64,000 nucleotides of DNA from NCBI GenBank assembly GCA_945901845.1, contig CAMDLR010000002.1, positions 109,680 to 173,679 on the forward strand, written 5' to 3'. The notes under the pieces were generated by a model. It was not told the DNA's origin. It worked only from the letters and a program-made list of their open reading frames with translations, and did not search any database. Position numbers and translations under genes: made by a program. Positions 35,926-45,263 of this stretch are shown piece by piece. Each line of letters begins with the position of its first letter. Within the stretch, counting starts at the first letter, position 1. The stretch comes from Sediminibacterium ginsengisoli (GTDB lineage Bacteria; Bacteroidota; Bacteroidia; Chitinophagales; Chitinophagaceae).

Positions 35926-36828
35926 TTACAATGGTTTAGCCAATGTAGCGCTATACTTTTTAAGTGCATTAAACGAGAACCATAATATCAGGAGCCCATT
36001 AAGCCCAGACAAAATGGAAAAGTTTTCATCCATGGCCTTTTCTATTGATTTACCCTGTAACGTAACAATATAGAGCTGCGTTACAATGAGTCCGTTGTTT
36101 AAAAAATGCATCAATATACTGAGCCAAATATTTTTAGTTTGATAAAAAAGTAATCCGAGTACAATACCAAGTGCAGTTCTAGACAAAAAACCAAAAAATG
36201 AAAAATGTATCGCACTAAATAATACACTCGTTATAATAATACCTACCCAAACATTTTTTGTCCAACCAATAAATAGGGGCTGAATGGTAGACCTAAATAA
36301 TATTTCTTCAAAAATTGCGGGCGCCAACGCCATCACAAATAGTGCTGTAATATAATCTAGCACACTATCCATGCGGGCCATATTGAGCATCAGTGTTTTA
36401 TAGTTTTGCTCTAATGCTTTTGCTTGTTCTAATAATTTTGCAGGCAGATAAATATGCTGGTTGATTTCTGCAAGTGCACCACTCAGCAAAATGCCGCCAA
36501 GAGCAATAAACGCGGTATACAATACTAATTTTGGGCCAGCAATACGCGAAAAACCAAGTGCGGATATGGTGCTTTGCGAATCCTTTTTATTAATGCGCGT
36601 AAAAATCATGGCAGGAAAAACAAACGCAATTAGGGTAGCGCCCAAATTGAGGATTTTTGAAAGGCCCGCATTGGCCGGTAAATTAAGAAGTGCAGGCACT
36701 TCTAATAATTTACAATGTAGTAGTTGGCTACCTACAAGCGTTAATAAATAGGTACCAACAATCATAAATAGGCCCAAAAGGCCCATTAAAAAAACAAATT
36801 GAATCGGATAACTATAGGTTTGTTTCAT
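35926..36828 (-). CDS. CPBP family intramembrane metalloprotease
   Basis: 300 residues with about eight membrane helices. CPBP (Abi/CAAX-like) motifs are intact: EEILFRSTIQPL (EExxxR), FSAIHFSFFGFLSR (the FxxxH motif), and a third His/Asn motif in LMHFLNNG. The family includes CAAX-processing proteases and bacteriocin-immunity proteins. Substrate unknown; location upstream of cdsA is suggestive of an envelope role only. Confidence 0.9.
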   Translation of the reverse strand: MKQTYSYPIQFVFLMGLLGLFMIVGTYLLTLVGSQLLHCKLLEVPALLNLPANAGLSKILNLGATLIAFVFPAMIFTRINKKDSQSTISALGFSRIAGPKLVLYTAFIALGGILLSGALAEINQHIYLPAKLLEQAKALEQNYKTLMLNMARMDSVLDYITALFVMALAPAIFEEILFRSTIQPLFIGWTKNVWVGIIITSVLFSAIHFSFFGFLSRTALGIVLGLLFYQTKNIWLSILMHFLNNGLIVTQLYIVTLQGKSIEKAMDENFSILSGLNGLLILWFSFNALKKYSATLAKPL

Positions 36829-36887
36829 GAGTTGAAAAATAAGCTTGTAAATTTGTGCGCCAACCGTAAAGCCAATCTAATGCGTGT

Positions 36888-36918
36888 CTAAGATAAGACT
36901 TGAACCACTCATAGCAAA
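36888..36918 (-). promoter_or_regulatory. Probable promoter of the CPBP-cdsA-psd operon
   Basis: On the - strand, TTTG (36918-36915), 19 bases, then TATCTTAG (36895-36888), one base off the TAnnTTTG element. The site is about 60 bases before the CPBP gene start codon and lies in the divergent gap with dusB. Confidence 0.5.
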
Positions 36919-36941
36919 AAGCGGTTAAACAATATATAACC

Positions 36942-37979
36942 ATGGTTAAAATAGATACAATAGAACTGCCCGATTTTCCGCTTTTGTTAGCGCCCATGGA
37001 AGATGTGAGTGACCCTCCCTTTAGAGTGGTGTGTAAAGAAAACGGAGCAGATTTAATGTACACCGAATTTATTAGTAGCGAAGGCCTCATTAGAGACGCC
37101 ATCAAGAGCCGTAAAAAACTAGATATTTTTGATTACGAAAGACCCGTAGGGATTCAAATATTTGGAGGTGATGAAGACAGTTTGGCACTTGCTGCAAAAA
37201 TTGTAGATGTTACCAACCCCGATTTACTAGATATTAATTTTGGGTGCCCCGTAAAAAAAGTAGCCTGCAAAGGTGCAGGTGCAGGTGTTTTAAAAGACCT
37301 AGATTTAATGGTACGGTTAACGTCGGCGGTTGTAAAGGCCACTAAATTACCCGTTACGGTAAAAACAAGATTGGGTTGGGATGAAGACAGTAAAAATATT
37401 GAAGAAGTAGCGGAACGCCTGCAAGACGTAGGTATTAAAGCACTCAGCATTCACGGACGTACCCGCGCACAAATGTATAAGGGCGAAGCCGATTGGACGT
37501 TAATTGCCAAAGTAAAAAACAACCCACGCATTCATATTCCCATTTTTGGAAACGGAGATATTGATAGCCCACAAAAAGCAGTGGCGTATAAAAATAAATA
37601 TGGCGTAGATGGCGTCATGATTGGTAGAGCCGCTATTGGATATCCATGGATTTTTAGAGAAATCAGGCACTATATTAAAACCGGAGAAATCATGGCAGCG
37701 CCAACCGTAGCAGAACGTGTAGCGGTTTGCAAACAACACTTAATACAATCCGTTGCTTGGAAAGGACCTGTGGTGGGTATCAACGAAATGAGAAGACATT
37801 ACGCCAATTATTTAAAAGGTTTACCGGGCATTAAAGATTATAGAAGTAGGCTGGTTACTATTAAAGAAAGTGAAGGTGTTGAAGAAGTGCTTGACGAAAT
37901 CGGAGAAGTATACAAAGACTTTATTGTAGAAAGAAGCCCCATTGAATTAGTGAACTACCACGAAAATTGTCCACTGTAA
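36942..37979 (+). CDS. dusB: tRNA-dihydrouridine synthase (DusB type)
   Basis: 345 residues. FMN-dependent reduction of uridine in the tRNA D-loop. The TIM-barrel opens with APMEDVSDPPFRVVCKE, the catalytic cysteine is in INFGCPVKKVACKGAGAG, and the FMN/substrate blocks SIHGRTRAQMYKG and IFGNGDIDSP are present; the C-terminal helical domain (MRRHYANYLKG) is typical of bacterial DusB/NifR3. It is divergent from the CPBP gene and ends 4 bases from the convergent peroxidase stop. Confidence 0.93.
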   Translation: MVKIDTIELPDFPLLLAPMEDVSDPPFRVVCKENGADLMYTEFISSEGLIRDAIKSRKKLDIFDYERPVGIQIFGGDEDSLALAAKIVDVTNPDLLDINFGCPVKKVACKGAGAGVLKDLDLMVRLTSAVVKATKLPVTVKTRLGWDEDSKNIEEVAERLQDVGIKALSIHGRTRAQMYKGEADWTLIAKVKNNPRIHIPIFGNGDIDSPQKAVAYKNKYGVDGVMIGRAAIGYPWIFREIRHYIKTGEIMAAPTVAERVAVCKQHLIQSVAWKGPVVGINEMRRHYANYLKGLPGIKDYRSRLVTIKESEGVEEVLDEIGEVYKDFIVERSPIELVNYHENCPL

Positions 37980-37983
37980 CATA

Positions 37984-38670
37984 TTATTTCAACTCCGTAG
38001 CAACTGCTTCATCAAGTGGTGAAACGGTTTGCGGAAAATAAGCCTGTAACACACCTTCTTCACTTACTACATATTTACAAAAATTCCAGACAGGGGCCTG
38101 ATTACACCAACCATTGGCATTTGCACTTGACAACCACTCGTATACGCCTTGTTGTTCGGAACCCTTTACCACACTGCCTTTGCGCATCAGTAAAAAAGTA
38201 ACGCCGTAATTTACCTTACAAAAACTGGCAATATCGGCATCAGATTTTTTTTCTTGCCCCTTAAAATCATTGGCTGGAAATCCAACTACAATTAAATTGT
38301 CTTTATGTTGTTGGTAGAGTGCTTCTAATTCTTTGTATTGTCCTGTGTAACCACAATCAGAAGCCGTATTTACAAGTAATACTTTTTTACCCCTAAAGGT
38401 TTCAAAAGAAAGCGTATCACCATTATTTAAAATAGCTTGCAACGCATAAAAATCTTTTTGAGGTTGCTTATTTTCTGTATTTAGCTTACTGGCATTTTTA
38501 GCACCCATTAATTTCCCCGGAAACATAATAACTGGATACATGGATTTTAAAATGGATTGCCGATAGCTCATGTCTTTCTTTTTCATGACTAATACAGAGC
38601 CAACAATAACACCAAAAACAATCGCAAATTTTATCATTATGGATTTTTTATTTTGAAAAAGCGTACGCAT
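37984..38670 (-). CDS. Glutathione peroxidase-like thiol peroxidase, N-terminally anchored
   Basis: 228 residues from the ATG at 38670, whose A is part of a TAATG overlap with the aldehyde dehydrogenase stop. A longer reading start at 38697 exists. A hydrophobic helix (about 13-30, IKFAIVFGVIVGSVLVM) precedes the thioredoxin fold, so the enzyme is probably membrane-tethered on the periplasmic side. The catalytic Cys is in NTASDCGYT and the WNF motif is in PVWNFCKY. The usual catalytic glutamine of NQF is an aspartate here (PANDFKGQE). It likely uses thioredoxin-like donors to reduce peroxides. Confidence 0.86.
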   Translation of the reverse strand: MRTLFQNKKSIMIKFAIVFGVIVGSVLVMKKKDMSYRQSILKSMYPVIMFPGKLMGAKNASKLNTENKQPQKDFYALQAILNNGDTLSFETFRGKKVLLVNTASDCGYTGQYKELEALYQQHKDNLIVVGFPANDFKGQEKKSDADIASFCKVNYGVTFLLMRKGSVVKGSEQQGVYEWLSSANANGWCNQAPVWNFCKYVVSEEGVLQAYFPQTVSPLDEAVATELK

Positions 38671-40037
38671 TAACCTATTAATTTTTTTAACAACCATCCC
38701 TTGCCCGTATACGGCGGATATTTAAAATCTGGATCGATCCAAGTAGGTGTTTTCATCACCGATTTAATATGTGAAAATGTATCAAAACTTAACTTGCCAT
38801 GATATCCGCCCATGCCGCTAAAACCCCTGCCACCAAAGGGTAATGCGTGGTTGGTAAGATGAAAAATTGCATTATTAACGCAGGCACCTCCCGATGGAAC
38901 GTTGTTTAACCAATACTGCTCGGTGGTATTATTACTTGTAAACACATAAAATGCCAATGGATTTGGATTGCGTCTGATTATTTCAAGCGCTTCTTCATTG
39001 GTATTGTAGGTGAGTATAGGAAGTATCGGACCAAAAATTTCGTCCTGCATAATTTTACTATCCAGTGCTACATCTGTTAGAATAGTAGGCTCAATAAATA
39101 AAGTAGCTAGATTTGATTTTCCACCATACACCACTTTACCATCTTGCAAATAACCTACAAGGCGCTGCCACTGTTTTTCATTGATGATTTTTCCGTAACC
39201 ATCTGTGTTTTCTGGATCTTCTCCATAAAACTTTTTGGTAGCTATCATAAGTTCTTCAATCAAACTATCTTTTAATGCAGTTGGCACGAGCACGTAATCT
39301 GGCGCGACGCATATTTGACCACAATTGGAAAATTTAGCATTGGCAATTCGTCTCGCAGCTACACGTATGTTAGCATCAGAAGCAAGTACAGCAGGACTTT
39401 TGCCACCTAACTCTAAAGTAACAGGTACTAATTTTTCGGCGGCTTGTTTGTAAATAATTTTACCTACAAAAGTGCTTCCGGTATAAAAAATATGATCAAA
39501 TCTAAAATTTTCAAAGAGTGGCGGTAATACTTCAGCGCCTTCCCCTTCTATGTATAAAACATAATTTTCAGAAAATAACTGCTTGATTATTTTTCCCATC
39601 ACAGCAGCGGTAGCACCTGCAAACTCACTGGGTTTTAATACCGCGCAATTGCCTGCGGCAATCGCGCCAATCAGTGGTGTAAATAAAAGTTGAAATGGAT
39701 AATTCCAAGGTGCAATAATACACACCACACCCAGTGGTTCCGGAACGGTATAACAACTAGAAGGCTGATTTAATAAATTGGTAGGCACACTCGTGGGCTG
39801 CATCCAATTTTTTAAATGCTTGATGGTGTATTTGAGCTCACTTAAAAAAAAGCCAATTTCAGAGGCCCAGGCTTCTTCTTCGGTTTTTTTTAAATCTATG
39901 TGGAGCGCCTTCGCTAGTTCTTTTTCGTGGTCTAATACCAATTGTTGCAAGGCCTCGAGTTTTGCAAGCCTAAACGCAAAACTTTGTGTAGCCCCAGACA
40001 TAAAATATTGTCTGAGCGCTTGTAACTGTTCATTCAT
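38670..40037 (-). CDS. Aldehyde dehydrogenase family protein
   Basis: 455 residues, the compact class 3-like type. The NAD-binding and catalytic blocks are APWNYPFQLLFTPLIGA, LELGGKSPAV (general-base Glu) and NCGQICVAPDYV (catalytic Cys). It oxidises an unknown aldehyde to the acid. Last base shared with the start codon of the peroxidase gene, so the two are coupled; pairing an aldehyde dehydrogenase with a peroxidase suggests detoxification of lipid-peroxidation products (inference). Confidence 0.92.
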   Translation of the reverse strand: MNEQLQALRQYFMSGATQSFAFRLAKLEALQQLVLDHEKELAKALHIDLKKTEEEAWASEIGFFLSELKYTIKHLKNWMQPTSVPTNLLNQPSSCYTVPEPLGVVCIIAPWNYPFQLLFTPLIGAIAAGNCAVLKPSEFAGATAAVMGKIIKQLFSENYVLYIEGEGAEVLPPLFENFRFDHIFYTGSTFVGKIIYKQAAEKLVPVTLELGGKSPAVLASDANIRVAARRIANAKFSNCGQICVAPDYVLVPTALKDSLIEELMIATKKFYGEDPENTDGYGKIINEKQWQRLVGYLQDGKVVYGGKSNLATLFIEPTILTDVALDSKIMQDEIFGPILPILTYNTNEEALEIIRRNPNPLAFYVFTSNNTTEQYWLNNVPSGGACVNNAIFHLTNHALPFGGRGFSGMGGYHGKLSFDTFSHIKSVMKTPTWIDPDFKYPPYTGKGWLLKKLIG

Positions 40038-40197
40038 GAGAAACTGGTTAATTTTGTAGCAATTTATACCATAATAACGATACTCTTATCCTAATTGTTT
40101 GGGCCCTAAATATAATTTTAGCGTTTCGCCATTTTTCAATAATTTAAACATCTCAAAAAACTTATAGGGTCACACCTACTTCAACGATTTTATACCT
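40038..40197. promoter_or_regulatory. Divergent intergenic region, aldehyde dehydrogenase and Gfo/Idh genes
   Basis: This 160-base gap separates two divergently transcribed operons, so it should hold both promoters. No clean TTTG-N19-TAnnTTTG match was found on either strand, and no operator palindrome stood out. Confidence 0.35.
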
Positions 40198-41718
40198 ATG
40201 AAAAAACAGACCAAGAAAAAATTGTTAGCGGCAAAAACTACAGAAGTTGCTACAACAGAAACAAACAATCAGGATGCAAGTCAAGACTCGAGACGTTCTT
40301 TTTTAAGAAACGGATTACTTGCTGCAGCAGGATTTTATATTGTTCCTCGAAATGTGCTAGGACGTGGCTTTACAGCACCTAGTGATAAATTACAAATTGC
40401 AGGTATTGGTGCAGGCGGTAAAGGAGAAAGTGATTTGTACAATTTCTTTATGTCTGGAAAAGCGGATATCGTAGCGCTTGCAGATGTTGATAGCAGACAA
40501 ACCGAAAAGAGCAGAGCTAGGTATACAAAGGCCAATGTGTATGAAGATTTCAGGGAAATGTTGGACAAAGAAAAAGGTAGAATTGACGCCGTGTCAGTGT
40601 CTACTCCAGACCACACACACGCAGTAGCCGCCATGGCTGCCGTGCAACTGGGCAAACACGTATATGTTCAAAAACCATTGACACACGATATTTATGAAGC
40701 GCGTATGCTTACAGAAGCTGCACGTAAATACAAAGTAGTTACTCAAATGGGTAACCAAGGTGCTTCTGGCGATGGCGTTCGAAAATTACAAGACTGGTAC
40801 AACGCAGGTGTGATTGGCGACGTGCATACCATTTACTGCTACACAGACCGTCCGGTATGGCCCCAGGGTATCTCTTGGCCAGCTAGCAGCTCACCTATTC
40901 CAGCAGGTCTTAATTGGGACTTGTGGCTCGGTACAGCACCTAAAAAAGATTATATCGATGGATTATTGCCATTTAACTGGAGAGGCTGGTGGGATTACGG
41001 TACCGGCGCCCTAGGTGATATGGCTTGTCATATTATGGCCCCTGCTTTTGCGGTGATGGGACTTGGCTATCCACTTTCGGCACAGTGTAGCGTGGCTACG
41101 CCGTATGTAAGAAACTGGAACAAAGCGTACACCCCAGAAAGTGCTCCGATCGCTTCACATATTACACTTCAATTTAAAGGACAACCCGGTAAACCAAATG
41201 TTACCCTCCACTGGATGGATGGTGGTATTCAACCAGAACGTCCAGAAGAATTAGGCCCTAACGAAAAGATGGGTGGTGATGGTGAAAACGGTGTTATTTT
41301 TATTGGTACCAAAGGAAAAATGATGTGTGGTACCTATGGTGTACTTCCTCAATTATTACCAACCCATTTATCTAAAACAACCATTGTTCCTGCAAACGCA
41401 GTACGCGTAAAAAATGGAGAAGCAGGTCACTACTCAGCTTGGGTAGAAGCTTCTATTGCAGGTTTTAACAGCCCTGAAGCCAAAAACTTAAGTTCGAATT
41501 TTGATATTGCTGGTCCATTAACAGAAAGTGTTTTAATGGGTAACCTAGCTATTAGAAGTTACGATTTACAAGCAAAAGATTCAAAAGGAAATATCAATTA
41601 CCCAGGCCGTAGTATTAAATTATTATGGGATGGTCCAAATATGAAAATTACCAATTTTGATGAAGCCAATCAGTTTGTAAAACGCAACTACCGTGATGGT
41701 TGGAGCTTAGGCGTATAA
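40198..41718 (+). CDS. Gfo/Idh/MocA family oxidoreductase, Tat-exported
   Basis: 506 residues. After a basic tail, a Tat motif (SRRSFLRN, about 31-38) and hydrophobic stretch predict export. The Rossmann fold begins IAGIGAGGKGESDLY; the cofactor-region EKP motif reads VQKPLTHDIYEA, a Gln-for-Glu variant frequent in this exported subgroup. The C-terminal domain contains TGALGDMACHIMAP. Exported Gfo/Idh enzymes often carry a tightly bound NAD(P) and act on sugars; substrate unknown. It leads a two-gene run with the aminotransferase. Confidence 0.88.
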   Translation: MKKQTKKKLLAAKTTEVATTETNNQDASQDSRRSFLRNGLLAAAGFYIVPRNVLGRGFTAPSDKLQIAGIGAGGKGESDLYNFFMSGKADIVALADVDSRQTEKSRARYTKANVYEDFREMLDKEKGRIDAVSVSTPDHTHAVAAMAAVQLGKHVYVQKPLTHDIYEARMLTEAARKYKVVTQMGNQGASGDGVRKLQDWYNAGVIGDVHTIYCYTDRPVWPQGISWPASSSPIPAGLNWDLWLGTAPKKDYIDGLLPFNWRGWWDYGTGALGDMACHIMAPAFAVMGLGYPLSAQCSVATPYVRNWNKAYTPESAPIASHITLQFKGQPGKPNVTLHWMDGGIQPERPEELGPNEKMGGDGENGVIFIGTKGKMMCGTYGVLPQLLPTHLSKTTIVPANAVRVKNGEAGHYSAWVEASIAGFNSPEAKNLSSNFDIAGPLTESVLMGNLAIRSYDLQAKDSKGNINYPGRSIKLLWDGPNMKITNFDEANQFVKRNYRDGWSLGV

Positions 41719-41725
41719 CTTGATT

Positions 41726-42886
41726 ATGGAAAATATTGCAGATTTATTTTTATTAAGAAAGGATATCACTTTTTTAAACTTCGGTTCTTTTGGTGCAACG
41801 CCTGCGCCTATTTTTGATGCCTATCAAAAATGGCAAAGGGTGCTCGAAGCAGAGCCCGTGCAGTACATTGTATTTGATGGACCCGGCTATTTGCAAACAT
41901 CCAGAGAAGCCTTAGCAAAATACATAGGTGTTGCAGATAAAGATGATTTGGTGTTTGTAACCAATCCATCATTTGCCGTTAACATGGTGGCAAAAAACTT
42001 TCCGTTACAACCCGGTGATCAAATTTTAACCACCGATATTGAGTATGGCGCCTGTGACAGAACATGGGAATATTACTGCGCACAAAAAGGCGCCGAATAT
42101 GTCAAGCAAAAAATTACGCTACCCATTACCAGCAAAGAAAAATTTATTGAAGAATTTTTTGCGGGCATCACACCTAAAACAAAAGCGGTTTTTATAAGCC
42201 ACATCACGAGTGCTACTGCACTTAAATTACCGGTGCACGAAATTTGTGCGATTGCCAAACAAAAAGGACTCATCACTTTTGTAGACGGTGCGCACGGACC
42301 TGCACAAACAAGTGTAGATCTCGCTACTTTAGAAGCAGATTTTTATACCGGCGCTTGTCATAAATGGATGATGGCACCCAAAGGATGTTCTTTTTTATAT
42401 GCACATAAAAGTGTGCAAGAAATTTGTGATCCGCTCGTGGTAAGTTGGGGTTACAAAGCTTTAAAGCCAAGCCATTCTAGTTTTTTAGATTACCATCAAA
42501 TGATTGGTACCAGAGACTTTTCGGCATTTTTAACCGTGCCGGATTGCGTAGCATTTATGGAAAAGTACAACTGGGCTGATGTTTCTAAAAAATGTCATGA
42601 ACTGGTACTTTCAAATGCGCAGCGCTTTTTTGATTTACTAGGTGCTACACCTATTAGTCCATTAACAAGTGAGTGGATTGGTCAAATGATTAGTATTCCC
42701 ATTAATACATCGGAACCTGAAATTTTACAGCGTACACTATTTACAGAATACCAAATAGAAGTGCCCATCATGCGTCAAGGAAATGATGTGTATTTAAGAT
42801 ACTCCATCAATGGTTTTAACAGTCAATCCGATATGGATCGGCTCTATCAGGTGGTAGCCAAACTTCAGCAAAAAGGGCGCCTTTAA
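41726..42886 (+). CDS. Class V aminotransferase, isopenicillin-N epimerase-like
   Basis: 386 residues from the ATG at 41726; a TTG two codons earlier would also open the frame. Fold-type I PLP enzyme. The start FLNFGSFGATPAPIFDAYQKWQ and the PLP-lysine block TGACHKWMMAPKGCSF are typical of CefD-like epimerases/aminotransferases. No signal peptide. Its 3' end overlaps the stop codon of the convergent TIM-barrel gene by a few bases. The role in the sugar locus is unclear. Confidence 0.87.
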   Translation: MENIADLFLLRKDITFLNFGSFGATPAPIFDAYQKWQRVLEAEPVQYIVFDGPGYLQTSREALAKYIGVADKDDLVFVTNPSFAVNMVAKNFPLQPGDQILTTDIEYGACDRTWEYYCAQKGAEYVKQKITLPITSKEKFIEEFFAGITPKTKAVFISHITSATALKLPVHEICAIAKQKGLITFVDGAHGPAQTSVDLATLEADFYTGACHKWMMAPKGCSFLYAHKSVQEICDPLVVSWGYKALKPSHSSFLDYHQMIGTRDFSAFLTVPDCVAFMEKYNWADVSKKCHELVLSNAQRFFDLLGATPISPLTSEWIGQMISIPINTSEPEILQRTLFTEYQIEVPIMRQGNDVYLRYSINGFNSQSDMDRLYQVVAKLQQKGRL

Positions 42887-43749
42887 AAATACTTCTGCAT
42901 ATATTTTGCATCAAGCCCAGCAGCGTCTATTGGGTTTGTTCCCGTAAACGCTTCCTGCTCCACAAAAAAAGTTTCTAGCCCGTATTTAGCACCTGCTTTT
43001 AATACTTTTTTAAAATCGATAGTGCCTGTGCCTAACAAACAAGACTCGTGTCCGTTATTAGCCGTTTTTGCGAGGTCTTTAACGTGACATAACTTAAAAC
43101 GGTTTGGATATTTTTTTAACCAAGTGGTAGGATCTTCGTTAGCAGCATTCACCCAGTAAATATCCATTTCAAAATCAACAAGAGAAGGATCAGTGCCTTC
43201 CATCATTACATCTTGTGGCATTTGACCATCCATTGGAATAAATGAATAATCGTGGTTATGGTAGGCGAATTTAATGCCGTGCTTTTTTGCAATTTTACCA
43301 GACACATTAAACTCATCTGCAAATGCTTTATAATTATCCAAGCTTTTTTGCGTGCCTTTATGCGGACAAATTAAATACTGCATTCCAATGGCCGCAGCTT
43401 CTTCAGATTTTTTATCAAAATCCGTTAGGTTATCACAATGGCTAGATACTATTTTCATACCTAAATCATCGATGTAGGTTTTAAAACCTTTGTGACCCAT
43501 ACCCCAAAACATACCCTGCGGTCCTTCGTAACTTTCAATTTGTTTGTAACCAAAACTAGCCAGTTTGGCAAGCGTGCCTTTGGCATCCTCCATCATATTT
43601 TCTTTAACTGTCCACAGCTGAATGCCAAAGTTTGGAATTTTTAAACCTGCGGCAGCATCCAAAAAATTGGCCTTACTTAAAAAAGGAACACTCAATCCTA
43701 TCGCCGCAAAAGAACTATTCCGTAAAAAATCTCTTCTATTAATTGACAT
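42883..43749 (-). CDS. Xylose isomerase-like TIM-barrel protein, Tat-exported
   Basis: 288 residues with a Tat signal (NRRDFLRNSSFAAIGLSVPF). The AP endonuclease 2/xylose isomerase-like fold is visible: FGIQLWTVKENM, HNHDYSF, a DPSLVDFEMDIYWV metal-binding strand, KLCHVKDL, and FFVEQEAF with the last metal ligand. Family members isomerise or epimerise sugars or, in some cases, cleave 3-keto-glycosides. It is the last gene of the - strand operon that begins with the MFS transporter. Confidence 0.87.
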   Translation of the reverse strand: MSINRRDFLRNSSFAAIGLSVPFLSKANFLDAAAGLKIPNFGIQLWTVKENMMEDAKGTLAKLASFGYKQIESYEGPQGMFWGMGHKGFKTYIDDLGMKIVSSHCDNLTDFDKKSEEAAAIGMQYLICPHKGTQKSLDNYKAFADEFNVSGKIAKKHGIKFAYHNHDYSFIPMDGQMPQDVMMEGTDPSLVDFEMDIYWVNAANEDPTTWLKKYPNRFKLCHVKDLAKTANNGHESCLLGTGTIDFKKVLKAGAKYGLETFFVEQEAFTGTNPIDAAGLDAKYMQKYF

Positions 43750-43788
43750 CGTACTTACTATTTTAATGATACATTTTTAATGCTGTTA

Positions 43789-44331
43789 CTAGGTAGCCCA
43801 AGCTTTATCGCCTTTTTTGTAAGGAACACAACCTTCATATTTTCCAGGAATCGCAACATACCTAAGTGCTTGTGTAGCACCTATTTCAGAGCTAAAGTAA
43901 CCCCAAAGTGTAAGCTGTTTGATCATGGTAAAATAATGCGTAGGCTGTTCCGACGTTTTAGTTTCTTGGTATTTTTTGGCTGCTGCATCCAAATCAACAA
44001 TCATTTTTTGTTGTGCGTCTGGTGCAGCTGCCTTAAATTTTGTTGCGAGCGCAGCGAGTCCGTCTTTAAATACTTTTTGATCTTTGGCATCGTAACAATC
44101 TGTTACGATCACGCCCATAAACTCACCCACTTTGGCAGCTTTTGCACCTGGTGTGTTAGTAGTAGGAATAATAATTTCTGCGATATCGTTTAACAAACTC
44201 ATATCTGCAGCAGATAATACACCCGCAGCAGCATCTGGGTTTGCTTTACAACCGCTCAAAAAAGCAGATGATCCAATAATAGTTCCCCCGAGTAATAGGG
44301 CAACACTTGATAAAGCTTCTCTTCTATTCAT
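43789..44331 (-). CDS. Gluconate 2-dehydrogenase subunit 3 family protein
   Basis: 180 residues. The N-terminus (NRREALSSVALLLGG...SAFLSGC) is a Tat-type signal, and its end can also be read as a lipobox. The mature sequence has the subunit 3 blocks ADMSLLNDIAEIIIPTTNTPGAKAAKVGEF and a region with LWGYFSSEIGATQALRY. In known complexes this subunit partners with a GMC-type flavin dehydrogenase and helps its export. No GMC gene is in the window, so the partner is elsewhere. Lies between two TIM-barrel genes. Confidence 0.9.
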   Translation of the reverse strand: MNRREALSSVALLLGGTIIGSSAFLSGCKANPDAAAGVLSAADMSLLNDIAEIIIPTTNTPGAKAAKVGEFMGVIVTDCYDAKDQKVFKDGLAALATKFKAAAPDAQQKMIVDLDAAAKKYQETKTSEQPTHYFTMIKQLTLWGYFSSEIGATQALRYVAIPGKYEGCVPYKKGDKAWAT

Positions 44332-44348
44332 GGTTATTGATTGATAAA

Positions 44349-45245
44349 TTATACATCACAAATTTTAATCGCTTGCTTGAGTGAAGCAAGTGGATCTTTA
44401 GACGCTGGAATAAATTCTTGTGCCACATATTTTTTAAATCCAGTGGCTACAATGGCTTTCATGATAGCCGGGTAATATAACTCCTGGGTATCATCAATTT
44501 CATGACGTCCAGGTACACCCGCTGTGTGGTAATGACCAATGTATTCGTGGTAGGTATTAATAGTATGAATCACATCACCTTCATCTACCTGCATATGGTA
44601 AATATCGTAGAGTAATTTAAAATTAGGGGACCCGATTTTTTTACAAAGTGCTACGCCCCAAGCCGTTCTATCACACATATAATCTTTGTGGTCTACTTTA
44701 CTATTAAGGAGTTCCATAATAATAGTAACGCCTCTTTTTTCGGCGTGGGCCATAATTTGTTTAAGACCTTCGGCACAATTTTCAAGACCTGTTGTATCAT
44801 CAAGGGTAGCCGTTCTATTGCCACTAAAACAAATTAAATTGGTATAGCCTGCATCTGCTACTAAATCGATATGCTCATTGTATTTTTGAATGAGCACTGC
44901 ATGATTTGTTTTGTCTGCCCAACCTTTTGTTAAACCAATTTCGGCACCATTACACATGGTTGAAACAAGTCCGTATTTTTTAAGCATGGGCCAATCGGAA
45001 GGACCCACTAAATCAATACCTACAAGACCCATTTCTTTTGCTGCTTTACAAAGGTCTTCTAGCGGAGTACCACTAAAGCACCAACGACATACCGAATGAT
45101 TGATATTTCCTTGTAATCCTTTATCCATAGGTATTTCAGGGTTAGCTGTTGCCGCAGATGCGAATGATCCAAGCGCGCTACTTGCAGCAAAGGTAGCAGC
45201 ACCTGCTACCATATTTTTAATCACGTTTCTTCTATTGTTAGACAT
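44349..45245 (-). CDS. Hydroxypyruvate isomerase-like TIM-barrel protein, Tat-exported
   Basis: 298 residues with a Tat signal (NNRRNVIKNMVAGAATF). The barrel shows SVCRWCFSGTPLEDLCKAAKEMG, MELLNSKVDHKDYMCD (metal-binding Glu), KLLYDIYHMQVDEGD, YHTAGVPGRHEID, and VAQEFIPA with the last ligand, the pattern of hydroxypyruvate isomerase-type enzymes of the xylose-isomerase superfamily. The export signal is not what a metabolic hydroxypyruvate isomerase would have, so a periplasmic sugar substrate is more likely. Confidence 0.89.
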   Translation of the reverse strand: MSNNRRNVIKNMVAGAATFAASSALGSFASAATANPEIPMDKGLQGNINHSVCRWCFSGTPLEDLCKAAKEMGLVGIDLVGPSDWPMLKKYGLVSTMCNGAEIGLTKGWADKTNHAVLIQKYNEHIDLVADAGYTNLICFSGNRTATLDDTTGLENCAEGLKQIMAHAEKRGVTIIMELLNSKVDHKDYMCDRTAWGVALCKKIGSPNFKLLYDIYHMQVDEGDVIHTINTYHEYIGHYHTAGVPGRHEIDDTQELYYPAIMKAIVATGFKKYVAQEFIPASKDPLASLKQAIKICDV

Positions 45246-45263
45246 TGTTTTTATTTTAAAATA

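Noticed and set aside
43780..44193. Long open frame on the + strand over the gluconate-dehydrogenase subunit 3 gene
   Set aside because: Its translation is Cys/Phe-rich with no family features; it is an antisense shadow of the - strand gene.
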